Shown here in pieces: positions 1 through 10,931 of a DNA stretch of 64,000 nucleotides. Numbering within the stretch: the first letter of the stretch is position 1; each line of letters opens with the position of its first letter. Source of the stretch: Ciona savignyi (lineage: Eukaryota > Chordata > Ascidiacea > Phlebobranchia > Cionidae); contig CH003021.1 in NCBI GenBank assembly GCA_000149265.1, positions 1,383,831-1,447,830 on the forward strand. Reading direction: 5' to 3'. The notes below the pieces were generated by a model that worked only from the letters and a program-made list of their open reading frames with translations, had not been told where the DNA came from and did not search any database. Made by a program: the position numbers and the translations under genes.

Positions 1-311
1 GCGCAAAATAAAGAAATATTAAAAGTAATAACTTATCCTTTATGTATCTAGCTACAAAAGGTATTCTGTATAATCATAGATACGGTTTGTTGAAATGAAT
101 GCTGCTTTATTCGGATGCAGGCTTAAGAGAATTTCTAAAGATGGCGTAGAGCCGTAGACCTATACGATAGTTTTTTTACGTTTATCGGCCGAGAATGTAG
201 TTTTACATTTGTATAGGCCTATTTATTATAACTAAGGAAATTTGGTAAAACTTGAAGAGGTTTACACGGCTATTTTTTGACGGCATAGGTCAAGCGGTTA
301 GAGCGTCATTA

Positions 312-570
312 GTCCGGCCCGTTGGCCTAACGGTTAAGTGTGTCGCCTTTCAATCGAAAGGTTGAAGGTGCGAAACTGGTCGCTAGCTAGTCGGTTGTGT
401 CCTTGGGCAAGGCACTTTACGGAAAGGAACGTGTCTTAACATACACAACACACTGCAATATCTCCGGTAACCCGACGATGGGCGCGAGGTGATCTGACGA
501 TTGCCCGTGTATTAACCCCCTTGGTTTTCCCATCCACGGGGATAAACATGAACATCCTACCCTATTCTAT
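312..570 (+). mobile_element. tRNA-derived SINE, copy 1
   Basis: The head is tRNA-like: an A-box-like GGCCTAACGG and a B-box-like GGTGCGAAACTGG. A body follows with CCTTGGGCAAGGCACTTTAC and CGATGGGCGCGAGGTGATCT, then a tail GGGGATAAACATGAACATCC running into TCCTA-type repeats. Compared with the copy at 27617-27913 it lacks the block around the CCCAGCGGATTAATGGG segment. A further tRNA-like A-box stretch precedes it at about 283-309. Confidence 0.85.
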
Positions 571-1638
571 ATATGTCAAAACCTAAAATTTAGTGTTTAC
601 CCTTGTGGAACCCCTAAAATGGTGGAATCCTGATTGACCTTTTACGGCGTTTGATTTTCTAGGAATCATAGCGCCCAACCTAATGGCCCACATTTAATTT
701 AGGTATATATTTATGCTGTTAGTCCAGTTACCAACGGTATTAAAAATGTAATTATATTTTTTAATTACAGTTGTATATTGCTGTATAGGTTAACATAGCT
801 AGCGGTTGGTTATGATGACGTCGGATTTTGGTTGATATTCCATAGTCTCCGAATGATCTAACCAGGTGGACCATGTTGACTGCAGACACACAAATTGACA
901 ATTAGTGAAAACATTGTAGTGAAACTTTCATCATTGTTGCTTTATGTAAAAACATGATCTTTGAGAACCGTGTTTACAATAAGTAACAAATTTGCTATTC
1001 GGCCATACAAATAGAAATTTCATCAAATGAATATATAATTAATTCATAACGTAGAAATTAACATCTCTAAACAATTCAATTTCACCAAAAAGTTAATTCC
1101 TTTATATTTCTATGACATTTTTAACAATTTAAAGTAAATTGTCTATAATACATTTCTAAGATTTCTTCTCAGAAAAATTGTCCTCGCCGGCCATGCCAAA
1201 CAAAGGGATTTCCCCGCGTTGACTTTCCTTAACTTTTCCGTATAAATCAGCTTTCAAAGTATTAACTCGATTGGACATTTCTTTGCGTTAAAATGGAATG
1301 TTAAATCAGTTAGTAGTTTGAATAAGGGTTACGATTCAAAAGAAAAACCTGAAGTGTAACTTGGTTATTTTTATCACGTGGGTTGGTAGTTCATTTTATA
1401 CATGTACACCTTTTTAAACTTTGAGCAAATAGTATTTTCCAGTAGCGAAATATCGGCTTAAAACTTTTCTTACAATTTAAAGTAAAAGAACTTCCCTAAG
1501 GCAATTTACCAGGAATTTGTAGATCCAAACCATAGTATATCCAACACCACCAGAAGATTTAATTCGATTAGACATTTTTTCCTGATTATATAAAGCGTAA
1601 ATTTGACTGATCGGAAGTTTCTATAAAATTTAATAAAT

Positions 1639-1750
1639 GGGGATCGTCATGTCACCGGAGCTATTGTAATATGTTGTATATATGATACACATGTTCCTTC
1701 AATTTAGAAGAACCCATTAATCCGCTGGGTTCAGGCAATGTTCGTTTAGT
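1639..1750 (-). mobile_element. SINE fragment
   Basis: The stretch contains the minus-strand SINE body pieces CCGGAGCTATTGTAATATG, GTTCCTTCAATTTAGAAGAA and CCGCTGGGTTCAGGCAATGT. Both the tRNA head and the tail are missing. Confidence 0.75.
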
Positions 1751-2095
1751 ATGGTTGGCCATCGCTGTCATAATTTAGTAAAATCAGAGCGCTGCTAATT
1801 GAAGTAAGCGCACTTAATTTAGCAGCGCGCTTGTAAACTTCCACCTCGCCAAAAGTGTCATAATTCGTCTCTTTACGACATCATGCGGCAAAATTATCAA
1901 CGCGTTTACAAATGGAATGGTCGTTTCATAATTTACTAGCGCGCACTTAACTTGCTGACAAAAAAAGATCAACCGTCGTTGGCCATCAGTGTCACAATTC
2001 AGGAAAATTAGCGCGCTGTTAATTTAGATGCGCGCACTCAATTTACCAGCGTGCTGGTAACCTTTCACCTGGCCAAGAGTGTCACAATTTATCTG
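1749..2095. repeat. diverged tandem duplication with GCGC-rich core
   Basis: Two blocks, 1749-1875 and about 1977-2095, share the same order of words: TTGGCCATC, TGTCA(T/C)AATT, a core of GCGC words (AGCGCGCTTGT, AGCGCGCTGTTAA), CACCT(C/G)GCCAA and GTGTCA. A third partial unit lies near 1915-1955 (ATTTACTAGCGCGCACTTAA). The unit is about 230 bp. The GC-rich core stands out in AT-rich surroundings. Confidence 0.65.
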
Positions 2096-2382
2096 AAGTT
2101 CAGAATGTTTATACCATAATCAATATGCCAATAAAAATGTTCCAAAGAATGATTTTTACTTAAAACAAATGTCACTGTACCAAGAATGAACTGGAATGTT
2201 AAATTGAAAGAATTTTAAGTGAGTATTCTAACAATAGGCAAATTTTAACTTTAATAAAAAATCAACTTTTAACACCATTTAATCATGATATTGTTAGTTA
2301 AAACGATCAGACGAGTCTTCAAATATAAGGCACATGCTGGGCAGCTAAGCATAGAAACAGCTACAATGCCAAATGTTATTTT

Positions 2383-5300
2383 TTAGTCTTGATCAATCTC
2401 TTCATCAGGGATGACAGTTGAAACAGACTCTTTTTCCGCTATTTGTGGTGAACTTTTTGCTTCACTATCAAGCGTTTCCATTGTTTTTAGTCTTTTGGGT
2501 TCAGGAGCCGACTCCTCTTTTTCTTTAGCAACATCAGCAGTAGTTGGTGCGTCCCTTGTTTCATCCAATATTTCTCCCTCATCTACCTGCATCAGTGCAT
2601 TTGGAGGTTTCACTTCAAATTGAATGGGAACAGCTGGTTGGGACTCTTCCTTTTTATCCTCTTGTACTGGGGCTTGCAAGGGTTGGTCATGTAGCTGCAT
2701 ATTGCGATTCATGTCCTGTGCGATGCTAATGTACATGTCATAGACATATCTGTGCATGTGAGTCATGTCTGTTATGGTGATATGTTGATTTTCAGGAGAT
2801 CGTAGCTTCTGAGGAGGATATTTCTCGCCAACAACGATACCAAGACTCATGGGTCGAGACATCAATTGGCGGAAGGCTGGAGACAGCTCGAAGCAGTTGC
2901 TAAAGAGAGAAACACGAGCGAATGCGTAGAGACCAAGTCTGGCTCTGGACATTGCAACAATCAACCGACGAACATCCCTAAGGAGTTTATTTGAACGTTT
3001 ATTTATTTTTCTTTTGGTAAAATATATTACAATAAATATCCAAAACAAGGTAGGTTACGACTGTTACAATAGTAGTTACATGTGTATATACTTGTGAGAG
3101 TTGGATAAGCTAGTTTCTATCTATATTAAGTAATATTGCACTAACCATGTATGTAGGAATTTTAGTTCACACTTAATAAGAGAGAACAAACCATTATTTT
3201 TGTTAACACATATCGAGAAGTCGGCTATCAATTCAAGACTGAAAGTGAAACTTTTTTTAAACTTTAGAATATACACATGTTGCAAGAAATTTTAGGGTTT
3301 AAAATGATTTACTGTTGTTTGCTAGATTTAGTTCTAAAAAATATTTATTCAGATCATCGCTGCGTAATTCCCTATTAAATCAGTTTTAACTAAATTTTTT
3401 TTAAAACGCTATTTAGTCAACCCTATCAGCAGTTCAAGAGTGCGAGTTTGTACACAGTCAATGTCTATTACAATATGATATGATTAATTTTTTTTAAATC
3501 AGGACTTTTGGCTTTAATTAAACGGTTGGAACCTAACTGTTTAAAGGAAATGTTTAGTCGATTTAAAAGAAAAAAGGGAAATATTTAGTTGCCGGAACCC
3601 AACGGATTAATGGGTTCTACCAAATAGAAGGAGGGGTTCATATACAACACACTGCAATAGCTCCGGTAACCAGACGGTGGGCACAAGGTGATATGACGAT
3701 TGCCCATGTTTTAACCCCCTTGGTTTTCCCATTCATGGGATTAAACATGAATCCTATTCTAGTCCTATATCCGGTAAAGGTGTGTTAGGTAGAATGAAGT
3801 ATTTACAGTTCAAAACAGAAAAAAAAAAATTTTTCTTTTAAAATTTTATCCAAAAAATGTCCTCTGTTTAAATGATATCGCTACATATTTCTAAAACAGT
3901 TTGTTAATTTTTTTTTATTCATGTGGGTTCAAACTCTCACATCGCCATTCTTTAACATATATATCTTGCAGGGCTACAGGGTTATGTACAAAGTTTAACA
4001 CATACCTTTAAAAACAAAAAAATATTTTTGCATATCATAGTACACTTAACACCAGCATTATGGTAACACATGTGGTATCAGTGCCACGCTATGTCGCGAG
4101 ATGTTTACTTATGCATGCATCACCACTCTGTATTTGTTTAATGATTTAATATTTTAAGTAAATTCTGTAAATATTTTACTTACCTCAAGTGGCCGACATG
4201 CTTTGTCCTGACAAGTGACAGAATGATGTAGTTGTTTTGCTGACCTTGAAAGCGATCCACTGTTGTTATTTTACTTGGCCACCCAATAAAGTGGGTTGTC
4301 ACCACATCTCTGGCGAACTACATCTCTAAGAAGCAGTTTCTGACCATTGTAGGTTGTAAGAATAGTGATTTCATTAGCAGAGTATCCAAGCAGCCTCATA
4401 TACATGAACAGTGACACACAATACTCAGCTTCAGCAAGATTTTGGTAGAAAAAAGGATTTGGCTCAGACTCACCAACACCCTGGAGAGTAAAAAAGCCAA
4501 TTATTAAAATAATATATATATTTTAAAGTTGTAAGAAGGTTATAGAGGATATTACGTTCACTGCACTTAAGTAATGCCCGTACCCGAGAACAAAACATAT
4601 TGTGGCAAATTTCGATAACCCTTCCCTCCGGCAGGTATAATTGTACATGCATTATATCTTAATACTTCATTCTATGCAAATCCAGTAAACATTTTAGATT
4701 TATAATAAATAAAAAAATCCACAAAGCAACATATTCACCATGTAGTCTTCCACATTGATGAGTTGAAAATCATGAACAAGGCCTGGATTGAAGGACTGGT
4801 ATTCATTGTTTGCCAAAATATGGGGCAAATCTCCAAGCTTTTTGTACCTCCATCTATACAAGTCACAAATACTGGGTCGTGCTCGACCTTGTGCATCCAA
4901 TTGCACTGTGGGAACACCAAGCCGAACCAGTCGGGCAAATAACGACTGCTCCATGTTTGAGAACTTCTGAAAAGCAAGGTTCTTGATGACCGGTGGTAGT
5001 TGATGGTGATCTCCAATCATTATCCATCTCTTTAAACGATTGTATCCATCCATTGGGTTTTGCAGAAGAAGCGGAATGAAAGTCTCAATTTCCAGAATCT
5101 GAGCTGACTCTTCCATGAGGATATTGTCATATTTGAAGCCATACTCCGTTAGGTCTTGTCGCTTAAGAGCAGCATGAGTACAAGTCATTGCAATGATTTT
5201 TGCACTTTTTACAAGCAAGTAACGAGATCGATCGAGGCCTGAACGTAGAAGTTCAAATGCCCTGAACTCTTCTAATTGTGTGAAAATATTCCGTATGTAC

Positions 5301-8161
5301 CGGAAACAGCCTTGAGCAATTTCCCAATTTTTATCAAAATCAGTATTACTGAATAACGGCATTGCTCTGATGAAAAATTCATTAAACGGAAATTCTGACT
5401 TGACTATATCAAGTGATTTGGACTGCAGAACATTTCTTTCATATTTTTCCCATCGTGAGAGGATTTGGTAGAGAAAAAAGTGGCTGGCAGTTTCACACGT
5501 GTATGACACGTCACCAGGAACACCAAGACTTGATTGGAGCTTTCCCACTTCCTCCAATAACTCAATCCTTTTTGCTAAAACAAAGTTAACCCTTCCATAA
5601 CGTGAGAAATCCTTCTCCGTTTCTAGTTGGCCTTCTCCATGACCAAGGCGAAGGAGATGACGCTCATCTATATCAAGCTGCATGATCTTTTCAAACAGCT
5701 GGTTTAGGGCTTGATTGGAGTGGGTTACTATCAATGTTCTTTGCTCAGGAAAATTGTGGTAAAGATTTGATATAATTTGCACTGCTACATCAGTTTTACC
5801 AGTACCAGGAGGACCCACAACCATAGTTAATCCAGGTTGCATTCCAGATCTGATGGCCTCTATTTGAGTAGGAGTAAATTTAATTGCATTTCTTCTTGGT
5901 GCATTGTGTCTGTATGGACCACGGTTTGGAATAATATGAGATGTCACCTTAATTTCACTTTCTTCTCTGTTAAAATGAAGTTTAAATGGTGGCACTACTT
6001 CATTATCTGCTTCAACTTCAATGACTTTGTGTTTGGGAAAGCTTTCACGAAGATGGGAGAATGACAGAAACGTATCATTCCAATCCAGTGAATTAATCTG
6101 TTGCCCCATTGTAGCATAATTAGCCGCACCAGGATCGCCATACCCAAGCAAGACATCATGTAACCACTCTGGAACTACACACTGTGTGTTCATAAGTCCT
6201 CGTATAGTTGCGAGGACAGCTTTAAAGTTGTTTTCTTTTGGTTTCCGGCGAACAATAAGATTTAAAGATTCGTATGGGTCGGGATGTCCTTCTTTCACCA
6301 CCGACTGCATATCTGCTTGATACTGGTTTGTATCCAACCATACTCTAAATGTACGATTTAGCCCTTGTATTTTAGGCTTTGGTTCTGGTCCTTCCTCAAT
6401 CACATGGCCATCATCATCCAGCATGCCTTCTACTTCACAACCACGAACCAAGACATTGAATTTTTCTGTAAATGGCAACTTAGATTTTTTTGAAAAAGTT
6501 TGGTCAGACTTTAGTGGGTGAACAGCAAGAAGAAAGCAGATGTCATGTTTTCGAAGATTTTCCCACTCCTCCCTTGTGTTTCGTGAAATGTTGGTTGTAA
6601 TGGTGATATCAGCTCTTACTTGGGAAGGGTAGGCTTCTCCAATATTTGGCTTGGCCACCTCAACAACATTAAACGCTTGGATTGGTAATGCCATTCTTGC
6701 CCAGCCTTTGAAAATACAGGAACCATCTTCAGCTTTCCATGGCCGTGTGCGATATACTGCATCTTCTATGTCCTGTCGAATTTCATAAGCAGATTCCAAC
6801 CGAAAAAGATTGTAGTTTCTTAAAAGGTAATCATGAAGTGTAAGAAACTGCAGGTTTAATTTTGGCAGCGCAAGGCAGCCATCCATGTTGTACTTTTCAG
6901 TTTTTGTTAAATTATCATCCCACAAAACCTGCTCTGTGGGATAAAGGGGCAATTCATTGATAGCATCCAACTGTGACGGACGTCTTTCATGGAAGGAAAC
7001 AATCATTTCCATGACTGTTTCCTTATCATCACTAGAGGTTTTAATATTAAGTTCTTCACAAAGTTTTAGCAACTCAACCATGTCTAGTTCTTGCAGCCAT
7101 CTTTCCAATGGTTTTCTTTGGTCCAACTGAGCTATCGAACCAAGAGCAAATTTTTTTAGCTTTGGAAATTTGGAAAAAGCACATCTCTGAAAGTGACTCA
7201 TGCGTTCATAATGTGCTGACATCATTTCTTGCTTGCTTAATTGCTCTCCAGTGAGATCATTTACCTCAAATGATGTATACATCTGTAAGGTCTTCGTTAA
7301 TTGTGTAAATACATCATCATTTTCATACAAAGTTGACTTCATGCACCTTACAACCAAATGACAATCAGAAAGCACTGTGTTAAACCACCTTCGGGTAGGT
7401 AAACATGAATCTAAATCGATAATCAAGCCTAAAAACCATTGGCAGTATTCCACAGTACATTTGTCCAACTCTTTACAGGCAATCATTTTGCAAAACTTAT
7501 TCATGGCAGTTTGTAAAAATGAGCGATCAAAATCATTTCGAGTTTTGGTTTCTGCATTCAATTTTGAATCTTTTTTTAAGATGGATTTCCAGGCTTTTCG
7601 AAGTTTTCCACTTTTCTTAAGTTCCTGTTGAAGCTTGGCTGGAAGAAGATTTTGCCACATTGCTAGACTTACAGTTCTTTGTACTTGAGAGCGCACCACA
7701 TCTATTTCCAAACTATTGTAACAATGATCCATAAAAATGATAAGGATGGTTCTCTGTTGCAAAGGAACCTCTTCGTTTAAAATTAAATCCATCACTTGTT
7801 TAAAGAAGTATTCAAAATTTTCTGGTTTATTTTTAAAGGGTTCCCAAGCCGGTACTGCTTCTCTGTACTTTTCATTTACCATACAAACAATAGAAACAAC
7901 ATACTCTGCTGAGCTATTTTCTGATGAATAGTTGGGCCACAAATAGTTCTCCAAATATTGGCTAAACTCAAGCAACATGATCCTGCGAACACTAAATCCA
8001 CTTCCAAGAAGTTCCTTCTTGAAAATCGTATCTACAACATTATGATTAAATGGCACTTGTGCTTTTAATGCATTTGGGGACCAGTTGGTAACAGCAAGCT
8101 TGCTCAAACTGTCACTTAGCATCTGAGCAGTGGTTGGGGCTTGGGCTGTACGTGTCGCCAT
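2383..8161 (-). CDS. AQR: Aquarius-type intron-binding RNA helicase
   Basis: AQR is an SF1-type helicase of the intron-binding complex. It acts in the nucleus in pre-mRNA splicing and in placement of intronic box C/D snoRNPs (family knowledge). Three coding exons are read: 4739-8161, 4184-4480 and 2383-2977. The large exon carries the N-terminal helical region. The helicase core follows with Walker [10 protein letters not shown] near residue 785, then [17 protein letters not shown] and [12 protein letters not shown]. The middle exon begins [15 protein letters not shown]. The last exon carries the motif VI-like [11 protein letters not shown] and ends in an acidic, low-complexity tail. The summed length, about 1437 residues, is close to human AQR. 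The start chosen is the ATG at 8161, just after a probable 5' UTR acceptor (TTGTAG). Oddity: the middle exon has one extra base near 4288-4290 that breaks the frame before the motif containing VDRFQGQQ; see findings. Transcription diverges from the CARD gene. Confidence 0.95.
3593..3772 (+). mobile_element. 5'-truncated SINE in AQR intron
   Basis: The copy begins within the body at CCCAACGGATTAATGGG and continues through ACACACTGCAATAGCTCCGG and CTTGGTTTTCCCATTC to an ATCCTATTCTAGTCCTA tail. The tRNA-like head is absent. It lies in the last AQR intron, opposite to the gene. Confidence 0.85.
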
Positions 8162-8167
8162 CACGAT

Positions 8168-10931
8168 CTACAACCAACACAGATATGACGGAACCTACAA
8201 ATACAAATTGGAAAATTATAACAACATCAACTAAAAGTAATGTAATAACAAATATAAAGTCTAAAATGGTGCTGTATGATACTAAGAGAGCCCAAAAATG
8301 AGATACATATAGTAAAAACATATTTTTGTAATGTGAATAAATACACATGGGCACTCAGACATGCATAACCATAGTGTGACTGGCGAACACTTAGCCATTT
8401 ATAACCTTCCTAGTGCTGTAAAATAACAGTTGCACAGCAGCACTGCTATTGGACACTTTAGGTCAAACTCTTTTTTAACAATAAAATTAAATATAACCAC
8501 TCGCAGTTAATTTAGGTAAGGCGCTCGTACAAATTAGATGCAAGTGACTGAAACATTTAAAGTCACACCAGGGGTAAACAGAAATCTGCAGATAACTTCA
8601 CGTTAGAATAAGACAAATGCCACACATTTTTACATGGGACCAATAAACAATGAAAGCATAAATGGTCTTTATTAAGTTACAATTAAAGTACTAACACTTA
8701 AATTTATAATTTCAATGTAACTAAGTTACCAAAATCTTATGATTTACACAAACAATACATAATTAAATCTAGAATAAACTAACGCTGATTGACTTTGGCC
8801 AACTTTTAATTACAAGCACATATGTGCTACATTTTCCATATAATAAAACTTATCATTTAGTACAGGACATCCTTAAAAATAAAATTCATATGAAAACATA
8901 ATACACGGTTACCACGTATATAAAACAGAAAAACACTTAAATCCAACCCAAATTGACAAAAGAAGTAAAATTCTGCTACAAATAGCATACATGTATTTCG
9001 GATAAAACCATTAGTTATAGATGAAATTAAAAAAAATAACACTTTATTTAAGTAATGAAAAAACAACACTACCAGTCAAAAATAATATCTTGATATCTAT
9101 TTGTGAGTTTTACTAATATGCTATCGGATCTAATACGCTATTTTGATCATGAAAGTAATGGATATTACAATTATTGCTCCACCGTATTATCTCATTTTGC
9201 TTCTTGATTTTAAATGAGAAAGTGAAAAATAACCAATAATCGGCTTAATAACCAATCTATATTTATTTAACTACAGTTTTATTTATGTTGTGTGATATTT
9301 TTACAGTTTCTGGTACTAAATGTTAGTACTGATTTTCTAATCCATTGTATTTTTGTTTAACTAAGCCTACATTTTTAACTGCTCAATATGATAAATGATA
9401 ATCTTTAAGACATCTCACTTAAAAGATACTTGAACACCTTCTATTTTCAATCGTATATTTATGTAACTTGACGATCATATACTAAATTGTGCCAACAAAA
9501 TTGGGAGCATTGCGAACATAAACTAAAAACTAAGCGTAAATAAAACATGATCCCGTGGTGACCTCTGCCTTATTTCCATGAACAAAAGTGAGAATCTACA
9601 GATTAGCCTGTCAACCAACATTTTACTACATTATATCGAAATATCAAATGCAAATATTAATATTTTGACGAATAATAACGAATAAATAACTACATATTAA
9701 CTGTGTTTACTATGTACCGCTACTAAACCTAAATATATTATTAAGGACACAACCAGATTGATCAATCCAAAAATCTTTCGGTTTTCTGTAAACCGCGGAC
9801 GGCGGACCTTCTTACTGACTAAGCAACTGACGGAAAATATGGTGACAGTTGGTTATAAAATCATTAGAATCACAAAAAAATTACATCAGAATTTTAAATA
9901 AAAACGAACACGTACTTCTTACACTTTAACGAGGCAAAATTTATATTTCAGCACCACTTGCCTGCCTCCAGTAACAGTTCAAACAATAAAGTAAATGAAA
10001 TTCAATTCACGGCGCGGTCCGCCCCCAATCAAAAATAAATATTTATGTACTCCAGAAGCCTTTAAAAAATAAAGAATGTTTAAAAATATTACTCGAGCGT
10101 ATTTAAAAAAAAACACCATTCCAATTTTTTTTTAATTTGATAGCTGAACAAATGGCAAATGTTTTTATTTATTATATGTTTTATCCGTACAGGGAAATCA
10201 CCTGAATATAAAGTAGATTTGGTCTTTACATAACTTTGGTTTCGGTTATCTACTTATCTTTATTTTTAATTTACTCGATACAACACCGGAAGGAACATCT
10301 ACGTGAGTAATGCTTGGCATTTATAATTTACTTCGATGACTAAATTGATAGTTTTATTGATTTATATAAAACTTACATGCACTCTAACGGTACCATAATT
10401 AACCATCATTGTTTTTTTTCTTCTTTACTTTGTAATCGAATGTGGCATTTTTTTTCTTTCTAAAAATAGCTGACGTCGCTAAAACGATTGTATGACCTAG
10501 CTTTCTAGGTAAAGAAACCAGACAGTGTGTAAACAAACTCCATCTGCTTTATTATTGTGTGGGGGCATTTCCATATCCTTTAGTTGACAAAGCCATCTCG
10601 GGTTAAATAGTGAGAAACATCAGTTATTGGCCTATAATACTAAGTCATTGAAAGAAAGTCTTACAATGTAAATAACAATTTTAAAACTAGGTGGTAACCT
10701 GAAGGAAGAAAAAAAAGTATGGAAGAAACCACACTTAATTAAAGAATAAGGTGTAAGAGTTGGGGCTGGGATTAGAATTAGGGTAATTTTTACGTGTAGA
10801 TTAGAGTGTGGGACATGGTTAGAATTAAACAGCTTTTCTTCTTCTTGTTTTTTTTAGTGTTAAGCTTTTTTTGGTGTTCTAACATGTGCTTGAAATTTCA
10901 ATTTGTTTATACAAGTTAAAATTAAACAAAA
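8168..10931. other. divergent intergenic region AQR / CARD gene
   Basis: About 2.7 kb lie between two head-to-head genes. No exon or tRNA is recognised. The sequence is AT-rich, with a small GC-richer patch at 9780-9840. A stretch at 10745-10830 has G/T-rich words (GGGGCTGGGATTAGAATTAGG) like the telomere-like interior of the element at 16024-16233. Promoters and 5' UTR exons of both genes must lie here but cannot be fixed by eye. Confidence 0.5.

Larger units (their letters stand above)
1..2382. other. intergenic DNA 3' of AQR
   Basis: No coding exon is recognised. The stretch holds SINE copy 1, a minus-strand SINE fragment (1639-1750) and a diverged tandem duplication (1749-2095), listed separately. 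The rest is AT-rich and unremarkable. The right end probably includes the AQR 3' UTR. Confidence 0.6.

Noticed and set aside
312..400. Functional tRNA gene at the SINE head
   Set aside because: The same head recurs in many copies attached to the same body, and the B box departs from the GGTTCGA consensus; it is a SINE promoter, not a tRNA gene.
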